From: Cytophagales bacterium UBA2561
GTDB lineage: Bacteria > Bacteroidota > Bacteroidia > Cytophagales > Thermoflexibacteraceae
Length of the DNA stretch: 64,000 nucleotides
Direction: 5' to 3'
Assembly (NCBI GenBank): GCA_002340355.1
Contig: DDLX01000028.1
Location: 248,001 to 312,000 of the forward strand
In this document: piece after piece, positions 28,664 to 38,000 of the stretch
Numbering within the stretch: the stretch's first letter is position 1
Layout: each line of letters starts with the position of its first letter
Made by a program: the position numbers and the translations under genes
The notes under the pieces: generated by a model
What the model was told of the DNA's origin: nothing
Seen by the model: only the letters and a program-made list of their open reading frames with translations
The model's database searches: none

Positions 28664-30118
28664 TTAAACGAGTTGAGGTTTGTGGGTGAGTTCGTTATTT
28701 TTTTGTTTGGCGACCGACTTCTGAATATTGTGTTCCAACTCCTCGACCGTAAAAGTGCGTTGAGGTAATAAATTAAGTTCGGCACCAGCGTCTTTTTCGG
28801 CAGGCGGAAGGTCAAAATAAGCCGTAGCAAGGTGTTGATTGGGATGGGTAAAATCTGCTTTTTTGAGGCGTTGCGCTTGAAAACGGTCTTGATGTGCGAG
28901 GTCCGTAATTTGAAAATCGATTTTTTCTTGCTGATGTAACTTTTTTGGGAAAAATAATAATTTACCTGCAAACGCTTTGAAATTGGTCGCAATGCCCGAA
29001 AATACGCCCTGATATACTTTGTTAGGACTCATTTCGGTATTGCCGACATAAATAATGAATTGTAGTCGTTTTTCTTCGTCTAAGGAAGCTAATTCAATGT
29101 ATAAATTAGAGGCTCTCAAGGAAACCGAAGTAATGGAAGCATAACGAGTCGTGGTACTCTTCAAAATAGCTCGTCCCGAAGGCAAAATTTGTAAATAATA
29201 AACAATGATGTCGTTCTCGTCTGATGCCTTCACAAAAACCTCATAAATCCCAAAGAAATACCTGATTTTGTGATAGATACTTTCATATTTTCGGAGGTCA
29301 TCCATCGTGAGTTTATTGGCTTCGGTGGCTCGGATTTGGTTCTTGAATTTATTCCGTAAATACATTCGGATAGCGGAGGGAATTTCGGTTTCGTAAGCAG
29401 GCTTCAGTTCATGAATTTCGGCAGGAGGTTTAGAAATTTCTTCTTTGGTACGCCTAAACACCACTCTGGAAGCAATCGGATTTCCTTTGTTATCGGATTC
29501 AGTAAAAATGCCTAACAAAACTTCACTCTTTTGGCTTAGTCCACCTGCCCCGACAAACATCACCACTTCGGATTTCAAACGATTGGATTCATCAATATTT
29601 TCATGTCTAAAGACCTCAATATGAATATTATTTCGGCGTTTGACGGCTTTGCCTGAATAGTGGTGATGAACGCTTTTGAGTCGGACTTGAACTTCACCAT
29701 TTTCTTGTGGAAAAAAGGAAATCAAGAAACGTAATATAGTCGATTCACTTTCATAAGTATAGCCATAAAAAGTCGTATCGGCATCAAATAACGGTGGTTC
29801 GATATATTCAAATAAATTTTTTTTTATCATAAATGTCTCAAAATCAGGAAATCCAATGAATTGAGCTAATGTATTACGATAGGAAATACTGACCGAAGAA
29901 GCTAAGACACGTTTTTGAATCGGCAGATAAATACTTTTATAAATGGTGTGCCATTTGATATTTTTTTGAGGTTTTACAGTTTGGTTAATTTCTTGGGCAA
30001 GAGTCTTAAAAAAAGGTTCAACGGCTAAATGATGGGCTTCGGGATGGGTTTGTTTAAATTTGGTTTCGACACTTTTGTAGAGAGTCTCCAAAATGGAGAT
30101 AGGTGTTTTTCGATTCAT
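28664..30118 (-). CDS. Unrecognised 484-residue protein with a duplicated beta-rich domain
   Basis: No known family. No signal peptide or membrane segment, so cytoplasmic. The N-terminal 95 residues are helical and end with RNTLAQFIGFPDFETFM, a pattern seen in small DNA- or adaptor-type helical modules of Bacteroidota. Two beta-rich units follow (about 105-230 and 285-395). Both carry aligned pieces: FLISFF/YYLQIL, NIHIEVF/NLYIELA, MFVGAGG/IYVGNTE, LLGIFTES/VYQGVFSG and IASRVVFRR/FAGKLLFFP, so the protein contains an internal duplication. The C-terminal 85 residues are polar. It has its own terminator and lies upstream of the giant secreted gene on the same strand. Confidence 0.65.
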   Translation of the reverse strand: MNRKTPISILETLYKSVETKFKQTHPEAHHLAVEPFFKTLAQEINQTVKPQKNIKWHTIYKSIYLPIQKRVLASSVSISYRNTLAQFIGFPDFETFMIKKNLFEYIEPPLFDADTTFYGYTYESESTILRFLISFFPQENGEVQVRLKSVHHHYSGKAVKRRNNIHIEVFRHENIDESNRLKSEVVMFVGAGGLSQKSEVLLGIFTESDNKGNPIASRVVFRRTKEEISKPPAEIHELKPAYETEIPSAIRMYLRNKFKNQIRATEANKLTMDDLRKYESIYHKIRYFFGIYEVFVKASDENDIIVYYLQILPSGRAILKSTTTRYASITSVSLRASNLYIELASLDEEKRLQFIIYVGNTEMSPNKVYQGVFSGIATNFKAFAGKLLFFPKKLHQQEKIDFQITDLAHQDRFQAQRLKKADFTHPNQHLATAYFDLPPAEKDAGAELNLLPQRTFTVEELEHNIQKSVAKQKNNELTHKPQLV

Positions 30119-30677
30119 AATTTTAATTATAGTTTAACATTTTATAAGGAGTGTGTTAGTATTATCTCGAAAACGCAGTAAAATCTTACATTGTAAAATG
30201 CCAAATTTAACGACATTACTATCATTTTTGCAAATTTAGATAGATTCAAATATGTTTTATCCTCCATATTTAAACAACAAGATTAATATAAAGTTTTCTG
30301 CTCTATACTTACTGGAAATCTGATTTTATCAAAGTTTAACAAATTTCAAAACCATTGAAGAATCTCTAAGAATTCCAATTCAAACCACAAATGAATCAAA
30401 TTTTTCAATTTTGTATCAATAGAAGTAATTAGGGAAGAGAACAGTTAGAGATTATTAAAAGCTAAATTTACTTTATATTATACATTATTTCGTATTTAAA
30501 ACATCTTAAACTAGAAATAATATAACTATGGTACTATTTTTCAAAATTCTTTAAACAATCTCTAAATTCGAATTTAATTTGTACTTTCGTTCTAATCCTA
30601 AAATTATTTTATGACTTATTGCTGAAGCTAAGTTCAGAGTAAGCTTAAATACTTCCATTTTCAATAAATAAAATTGT
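30119..30677. other. Long divergent intergenic region
   Basis: About 560 AT-rich bases between the 484-residue protein and folD. A TACTTTCG (30587-30594, seven of eight to the -7 box) is the only folD promoter candidate, without a -33 partner. I see no RNA gene, repeat or further ORF. Confidence 0.4.
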
Positions 30678-31556
30678 ATGCAACTTATAGATGGCAAAAC
30701 CACCTCCCTTAAAATTCAGTCCCAAATCGCCGAAAAAGTTCAGCAAATTCAAGAGCAAGGATATAAAACGCCACATTTGGCAGCAGTACTTGTAGGAAGC
30801 GACGGGGCGAGTCAAACGTACGTCAATGGTAAGGTAAAAGCCTGTGAACGAGTAGGTTTTAAATCCACTTTGATTAAATTAGATGAAACAACTTCTGAAG
30901 AGGAATTATTACAGACAGTTTCTAAATTAAATCAAGATGTTGATATTGATGGGTTTATTGTACAACTGCCATTACCCAAGCATATCTCTGAAGATAAAAT
31001 CACGGATGCAATTGAACCTACCAAGGATGTAGATGGATTTCATCCTACAAATGTTGGGAAAATGGTATTAGGAAAACCTACCTTTTTATCAGCAACTCCC
31101 TTCGGAATTGTCCAATTATTGGCACACTATAATATCGAAACTTCTGGCAAAAACTGCGTGATTGTAGGTAGAAGTAACATTGTTGGAACTCCAATGAGCT
31201 TGTTAATGTCTCGGAATACTCAGGTTGGAAACTGTACGGTTACCTTAACTCATAGCCGTACTAAAAATTTAAAAGAAGAGTGCTTACGAGCTGATATTCT
31301 GATAGTTGCTCTAGGCAAGCCTGAATTTATTACGGAAGATATGGTTAAAGATGGAGCAGTCGTGATTGATGTTGGGATTACTCGTGTACCCGATGAAACC
31401 AAAAAACGAGGTTACGCCCTAAAAGGTGACGTTAAATTCGATGAAGTTGCCCCAAAATGTTCTTTTATTACTCCTGTTCCTGGAGGTGTAGGACCAATGA
31501 CGATTACTTCGCTTTTGAAAAACACACTTCAAGCCGCTGAAGGCAAAAAAGTATAA
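30678..31556 (+). CDS. folD: Bifunctional methylenetetrahydrofolate dehydrogenase/cyclohydrolase
   Basis: FolD interconverts 5,10-methylene-, methenyl- and 10-formyl-THF, feeding purine and formyl-Met-tRNA synthesis. Landmarks in 292 residues: catalytic Tyr/Lys segment SQTYVNGKVKACERVG, DGFIVQLPLP, PTKDVDGFHPTNVGKM, NADP-site VIVGRSNIVGTPMSLL and PVPGGVGPMTITSLL at the end. Length and order are ordinary. It is single-gene, with a strong bidirectional terminator 60 bases after the stop. Confidence 0.97.
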   Translation: MQLIDGKTTSLKIQSQIAEKVQQIQEQGYKTPHLAAVLVGSDGASQTYVNGKVKACERVGFKSTLIKLDETTSEEELLQTVSKLNQDVDIDGFIVQLPLPKHISEDKITDAIEPTKDVDGFHPTNVGKMVLGKPTFLSATPFGIVQLLAHYNIETSGKNCVIVGRSNIVGTPMSLLMSRNTQVGNCTVTLTHSRTKNLKEECLRADILIVALGKPEFITEDMVKDGAVVIDVGITRVPDETKKRGYALKGDVKFDEVAPKCSFITPVPGGVGPMTITSLLKNTLQAAEGKKV

Positions 31557-31615
31557 AAAACTATTTAGTAGTCCAGCTCCTTCTAATAAGACAATTAAGA
31601 TAGTTTTCATGTCAT

Positions 31616-31665
31616 AAAAAAAGAAGCCCTACCAGTTTTTAAGTTTTGGTAGGGCTTCTTTTTTC
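31616..31665. terminator. Bidirectional Rho-independent terminator
   Basis: AAAAAAG plus GAAGCCCTACC (31623-31633) pairs with GGTAGGGCTTC (31648-31658) plus TTTTTT around a 14-base loop. It serves both folD and the convergent DUF4293 gene, with U runs on both strands. Confidence 0.93.
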
Positions 31666-31681
31666 TAATACAGTATTTTTA

Positions 31682-32158
31682 CTAACGAATACGATCGAAG
31701 GAATTTTTCACCAATTTTTCATCTTTCCAAATGAATCGATTCGCCACAAAATTACATATTAAAGCAATGATTATCAGAAAAAAACCTATTCCAAAACTTC
31801 CCTGAGAAGGCTCAGCAAATAATTTTTCTCCCTGAAGCAATAGGAACGTAGAAGCGGCTAAGGTCAAGGTCATTAGAATCGTATTTCCCAAATTTAATTT
31901 GACCTGTAACATTCGATTTTTGTAACTAAAAATAGAAGTAAATGCTAGTGCTACTGATAAAAATGCTAATCCTGCAAGGTACATTGTGTTTTGTTCGGAA
32001 ACGGCTTGAGACTGTTTAGTATAAGTCAGATACAATGCCGTTAGCTCGGCTAATTCACCAGTTTCGACATTTTGTTTTGACCAGAGAGGTACAAAAATCA
32101 TAACTGTCATGCAAATCGCAGCAACTAATAAAAGGACAGATTGGATACGTTGAATCAT
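31682..32158 (-). CDS. DUF4293 family membrane protein
   Basis: A 158-residue protein with four hydrophobic segments, opening MIQRIQSVLLLVAAICM and closing with a basic tail (SFDRIR), the pattern of the DUF4293 family. This family is known only from Bacteroidota and is often core-genome. Function is unknown. Its stop is 16 bases from the folD terminator. No promoter box is evident upstream. Confidence 0.8.
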   Translation of the reverse strand: MIQRIQSVLLLVAAICMTVMIFVPLWSKQNVETGELAELTALYLTYTKQSQAVSEQNTMYLAGLAFLSVALAFTSIFSYKNRMLQVKLNLGNTILMTLTLAASTFLLLQGEKLFAEPSQGSFGIGFFLIIIALICNFVANRFIWKDEKLVKNSFDRIR

Positions 32159-32776
32159 CTTTCTAAGGTTTTATAATTTGTGATTTTTTGACTTTTTAGG
32201 AGCACAGTGTTTGATAGTATTCCACTGGACTATCTTTTTAAACTTTGATTGAAGTATGGGTTTATATATAAATTATAAAAAAATGAATATCAGTTCGTTA
32301 TAAGAATAAACATAAAACTCAAATGTCAATACACTGCTCAAAATAATTGCCGAAAGTAGATATTTTAAATGAGTTTTGCAACCTAAAGTATTAAGTCATT
32401 AAGGTAGTTTTATTTAGATTAAAATTAATAATTTAAAATTTTTAAATACCTGATTTATAATACTTTAATAAACTTAGTCTCTTATGTATTTTACCAAAAA
32501 ATAAACTTTGTCAAAACAACCATTAATAGCACACAAAACTTATATTCTGGACACACGTAATAAATTCACCACAATAGTATGTTTTTAGTTTTTATTTCAG
32601 AATTTTTTGCTAAATTCGGGATTGAAGTATTGTTTTATTTTTTTGTTTTGTTGCATAATTTATTGATTAACAAGAAGGTTTAAGCTCCTTAATCTAATTT
32701 TTTTACCTTGAATTTACTTTTTCAGGGAACTTTTTAGGTTTTAAATTTGATGCAAAAAAAATAAAAAAAAGTTTTA

Positions 32777-32805
32777 TTTTAACATTTTTAGGTTCGGAAT
32801 TTGAT
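32777..32805 (+). repeat. 29-base repeat, copy 1
   Basis: TTTTAACATTTTTAGGTTC followed by GGAATTTGAT. Copy 2 at 33170-33198 differs by one base (A for G). A shorter relative with TTTTTAGGTT and AATTTGAT is at about 32728-32752. Confidence 0.6.
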
Positions 32806-33169
32806 TCGATATTTCCTAAGTAAGACAAAGATATTTTTTTATGGTTTAGAAAAAAAATAAGCTGTTTTGTTTTCTAAATTTACAAAAAATATCTTATTAT
32901 CTATTTGATTATCAATAAATTAAAATAGATATAGGATCAAATAATCACTTGAAATTTTGAAGAAAATATTAATTATCAAACACAGGTAATAAAAAAATAA
33001 ATATAATTCTTTGAAGAAGAACCTATAAAGTCTGAAAAAATACAATATTATATAATACATTGATTATTAAAGCATTAAGAAATACATCTAACTTAATATT
33101 TTATTTCAAAGTATTTTTTTTGAAATAGTCTTACATCAAGCTTACCAGAAAAAAAAAAGGAAATCTATT

Positions 33170-33198
33170 TTTTAACATTTTTAGGTTCAGAATTTGAT
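33170..33198 (+). repeat. 29-base repeat, copy 2
   Basis: 28 of 29 bases match copy 1 at 32777-32805 in the same orientation, 393 bases apart. It is followed by a different sequence, so it is not a long duplication. Confidence 0.6.
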
Positions 33199-33556
33199 AC
33201 TAATTTGCTGAGGTACAGAGGGTACAACAAACAAAACAAACGAACATCCGTCTGAAAATAGTAACACGCACTTTACAAAAATACTGCTCCTCTACCTCCT
33301 GATTTGATGAAATTTTTCCATGAATTTTATCAAGTCAAATAACTATCAAATCTTTAAGTCCTAAAAGTGACTGGAAAACTTCAAGGTATTTATCTTAATA
33401 CAATTTACTATTTATTACGATAAATTCTGGAAAATATCCATTCTAAGTATATCCTAACACAACAATTTTACTGTACCATTTTTAAGTAACTAAAAAAACA
33501 AATTTGTCTTATTTAGAGTAGGATTTCTTTTCCAAAATCCTAAAAATTAATCTTCT

Positions 33557-34942
33557 ATGAAAAATTTATTACAAGTTGTTGTCCATTTAGGTATCACTTT
33601 ATCGCTCTCGGCAGGGTTGTTTTTAGGGGAAGCAAAAGCCCAAACTACTGCTAAATATGAACCAAAATCTGATATTCACAGAACTGGAATTCAAATTCGA
33701 AATGTTCAAGATAGAAGTCAAGCTCTTGCAACCAAAGCCGAAGCACTCCGAAAACAAGGTAATTACCAAGGTGCATTACTTGAATACGATAATGCAATTG
33801 CGTTAGATCCCTCTAATTACAAGCTTTGGTTACGGAAAGGTTACATTTACTCAACGCTTAAAGATTGGGCAAATGCCATTATTTCTATTAACAAAGCAGT
33901 AGAATTAAAAAATAATTATGTGAAGGGATATTTAATTTTATTAAAGATTCATCTTCAAAATAGAGACATTGATAGTGCAGTTGAAGCCTTGGACAAAGCT
34001 TATAAATATGATACGGAGGTCAAAAATAAAATTCGGTATAAAACTCAGATTATTACGCTTTTAAATAAGACGAATAACCTAGAGAAGGCGGGAAAACATC
34101 TTCAGCAAATCAAGCAATTGGCAGGTAATCATCCTCGTATTTTGTTTTACGATGCCAAGTATGCTAACTTGAATGGGAAACATCAAAATGCTATTCAGAG
34201 TGCTAACAAAGCTCTCGAAATGCTGATGACCAACGATCCACAAAAAACTGCTGTTTTTTATTATGAATTAGGATATGCATATCATCATTTGGGAAAATAC
34301 AAAGAAGCTCATAAATATTTGCAAAAAGCTAACTATGGAAAATATAAAGCCTTGGTTTTCAAGATGTCTCCTACGTATTATTATAAACAAGCATTAGCTT
34401 ACTACCAAATATATCAATACAAGAAATGTGATGAATTATTAAATATTGCGCTGAGAATTAAGCCAGATCATACTTCATCACATAATTTGAAAGTAAAACT
34501 TGCCAGTAAACAAGTGAACCAAATTGCATTAGCAGAGTCCTTAAAAAAATCTATTGAGGCTGAACGGTTGGACGACAGAAAAGCACAAAAATGGGCACAA
34601 CTGAGTGAAATTTATTACAAGTCTCAGAACTATTCTCGTGCTTTGAGTGCAGCAAACCAGTCTTTGAAGTTGAGGAATAATCCTTCATTAGCACTTTTAA
34701 AAGCAATGACGTATTATGAAATTGAGCAAAACGAGAAAGGAGTAAGTACTATCAAACATATTCTGATGACAGAAGGTAAAAACCAAAACGAAAAAGCTAA
34801 ATATTTATTTGCTCTAGGGTTGTTTTATGAACGAATAGGCAATCTTAAATTAGCAATTAATAACTATAAGAAGGCTGTTTTTGGTGATTTTCGGTATGTG
34901 GCAGCAGAACGTTTGGAGAGCTTAAAGAAAGAAAGCATTTAG
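33557..34942 (+). CDS. Secreted/periplasmic TPR-repeat protein
   Basis: The 461-residue protein has a signal peptide (VVHLGITLSLSAGLFLGEAKAQ). TPR units start at about residue 58 (NYQGALLEYDNAIALDPSNY) and 92 (DWANAIISINKAVELK), with further repeats around 200-320 and 345-440 (YYKSQNYSRALSAANQSLKL). There is no other domain. TPR proteins of this kind act as scaffolds in the periplasm or outer membrane. The partner is unknown. It is followed by a bidirectional hairpin and then by the convergent PorU-like gene. Confidence 0.85.
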   Translation: MKNLLQVVVHLGITLSLSAGLFLGEAKAQTTAKYEPKSDIHRTGIQIRNVQDRSQALATKAEALRKQGNYQGALLEYDNAIALDPSNYKLWLRKGYIYSTLKDWANAIISINKAVELKNNYVKGYLILLKIHLQNRDIDSAVEALDKAYKYDTEVKNKIRYKTQIITLLNKTNNLEKAGKHLQQIKQLAGNHPRILFYDAKYANLNGKHQNAIQSANKALEMLMTNDPQKTAVFYYELGYAYHHLGKYKEAHKYLQKANYGKYKALVFKMSPTYYYKQALAYYQIYQYKKCDELLNIALRIKPDHTSSHNLKVKLASKQVNQIALAESLKKSIEAERLDDRKAQKWAQLSEIYYKSQNYSRALSAANQSLKLRNNPSLALLKAMTYYEIEQNEKGVSTIKHILMTEGKNQNEKAKYLFALGLFYERIGNLKLAINNYKKAVFGDFRYVAAERLESLKKESI

Positions 34943-34950
34943 TTGATAAC

Positions 34951-34989
34951 CAAGCTTTTGATAGGATTAAATACTTTATCAAAAGCTTG
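34951..34989. terminator. Bidirectional terminator hairpin
   Basis: Perfect 13-base arms CAAGCTTTTGATA / TATCAAAAGCTTG around a 13-base loop, between the stops of the TPR gene and the convergent PorU-like gene. Confidence 0.75.
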
Positions 34990-35003
34990 ATTTAAGAAAT
35001 ATT

Positions 35004-38000
35004 TTATCGTAATAAGTAGATTTTACCATACCCCTTCTTAAAAAATTTATCACCTGCCGTGTTCCAAACGCCAAAATTACTACTACTTTTAATATCCACT
35101 CGATATAGATATACGCCGTTTGCTAATTTTTCACCATATTCATCTGTTCCATCCCACATAAATTCTGAAATATTATGTCCTACATGAAGATTTCCCAACT
35201 CTTCTTGGGTAATTGTTCGAACGACTTTGCCCGAAACAGTCATGATTCGAATACGCAAATCTTCAGGGACTTGCCCCGTAATCGTGAATACAAATTGGGT
35301 TTTATCTATGACAGGATTCGGGTAGGGATAAAAGTGAGAAATGGCTGTTTTATTAACTACCTGAAAACTAATCTGATATGGATTTTTTCCTGCATTATTT
35401 CCACTTGCATCTGTACCTTGTACTTTAAGCGTATATAATCCGTCAGGCAAGTCTTTGGGTAGATAATCTAATGATAAACGGTTATTATTCTCAGAAATAG
35501 ACCATGATACAGAATCCGATTTCTCTAAAGCAATGGATTCCATCAGACAAGTTTCACACCGACTTAATTCCATAACGAGATGACTAGGTGCATCAATTAA
35601 TTTGTTTTTTTGACCATTATCATCCAACGTAACCGCAATTACGGGATTGGGAGCGACAATATCACCATCTAAAATATACCTACCATCAATAGCCACATCC
35701 AGCACTGGATTGATTCGGTCAGATTTTACATTCAAGTTAAAGGTAAAAATATTGTTATTAGAATTTTGCTCAGGCTCCCAAAGCGGATTATAAGTTGGCT
35801 GGGTTCCACCACTCGAATTATTACCATCTGTGCCAGAATCATTCCCCTCATTAGGCGGATTAACAATAATCACGACTTCGTATTCTCCCTCAAACTCATC
35901 GGTTGGAAATTCGATATTGACTAGTGTAGAGTCTCCTGCTTGTGGTGCAGAAATCGTATCATAAATTACGATATTTTCACCTGTCTCTTTATTAGTAATT
36001 GTTGTTTTTGTAGTTAATTCATCTTCAGTGTTAGTATTAGAAACATTTCCAACATTTATGCCGACACTAGCTGACTCTCCTCTAGTAACTTCTTGTTCTT
36101 TCTGTTGATCATCCTTAGGAATGATGATTAATTCAGGTACTGTTTCATAAAAAACAGTTAACTTTTCTAATGGGAAACCTTCTTCAATGGGTACATTCAT
36201 CCCTTTATATGTCAACCTTATACGTAAATAGGGATACAAAATCGTTGATACAGAGCTGATATCTAAACCTATACCACTATCTTTAAGATCCGAAAACAAG
36301 ATATTTTCTGTATTATCTGATTTTATACCTAACACATCAATCTGCCAAGATAGGGAATCAAATCGATTATCAAATTCCCATGAAATATGATGCCATGATT
36401 TTGCTCGACCTATTGGTAAAGAGGTCATTGTAGCAGAGGTAGTAGAGATAAACATTAATAATGAATCTATAGAAACTTCCTCTGCAGTCATTCCATCAAA
36501 TTGATTTTCGACAAATTGATTTTTATCTTTTTGTGTCCAGCCTGTAATATTATCCACAATTATATTTCCAATATTTATAGTAACAGTAGGCTTATATGTA
36601 AAAGAAGATAACACCCATGAAACAGGATTATTTGGATCCGCATTCTGATTTCTAACTCGCCAATACCAAACAGTATTATCTTTTTTGAGTGGAAGTCCTA
36701 GTCTCCAGTTGGGCATTTTACTGCTAACTTTAGTAACAGATCTCATAAGACTACTATTAAAATTGGCAGTTGTATCTAATTCAAATATGTAGGTTTCTGG
36801 GCTGTTATTATCATCATCAGTACGTTGAGTAATTAGATGAACAGTATCTCTAGTCTCAATTGAATATGGAATAGGATAAACCACCACTAATTCCGTTTTA
36901 GGAAAATCATAACTAAAGTTTGCCGTATTATTGTCTTCTTTGACTTCATCATGTTTATTGTTAGGATCAATAGTTATGGTAAATTGATTAATTCCAGCTG
37001 CAAATTTTGTTACATTATCCTCTTGTTCAATGCCAAAATTGATCGTTTTTCGAGATGAAATAGGTGCAAATTTTTGAATCGGATAGGTTATGTTTGTGCC
37101 ATTGGGTAGAGTTCGTTGAACTTGAATCTCAACTTCATTCAAATCTGAAATACCAAAGTTAGAAACATCAATTTTTAGAGAAATTCGTTTAGCTTGTGCA
37201 ACAACTGGTTTGCCATTTGACTCAAATAAACTAATTCGAGTATCGTCGATATAATAATCAGGTTTGTTTTCCTTAAATAGTCGTAAAGCAGGATCACCTT
37301 GCAAAATAAATTGTTGGACATTAGCCACCATAATGGGACTTTGTCCTGAGCGTTGCATAGATTTCCGACAAGTTTCCTGAATAATTTCACCTACGGTTTT
37401 ATTAATGAATTTTTTATCTGAAAGTGTTTCATAAAAATTCGCTGTGTGAGTATATAGAAAAGAGGTATAACCTAACTGGGCGTGTGCCCAAAAAAGAACA
37501 GCTCCCTTATCTTTGGTTAGTGTCCATTTTTCGCCAATGGTGTAATATTGCTTGGCACGACTGCCAAATCCATATCGGTATTCATTCTCAAAAATACGTC
37601 CTGCATTACATCCATTCATGATTATCATCGGATATTTTCCTTTATTGACAAATCCATAAGAGGGCGTTTGTGGTTCTCCAATATTAAAACTTGAGCCACT
37701 AGGACTTGAGTGTCCATAAATTGTAACTAATAGTTTACCTTTATTTATTTGTTCTCGAATATCTACATATTCCCTCGCATTGGTAGTTAATTTATTGATC
37801 GTTTCTACGTTACAACCCATATAGTCATCTTTCGCTAATTGAGTGTAATGATTAACATATGACTGAAACTGAGTATGCTCTGCTGCCGTTGTACCTCCGC
37901 TTAGGTGCAAAATATCCTTTGCCCAAGGTGTATCGTAGCCCATTGCATCATGTGCTTTTACTTTATCTAAATAATCTAAGACTTCAGTTTTAGCATAATG

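Larger units (their letters stand above)
32159..33556. other. 1.4-kb non-coding region
   Basis: The longest gene-free stretch of the window, very AT-rich and with no ORF that starts and ends sensibly. It holds the two copies of the 29-mer listed separately, and a weaker third copy around 32728-32755. A structured RNA or a decayed gene could be here, but nothing I can identify. Confidence 0.5.
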
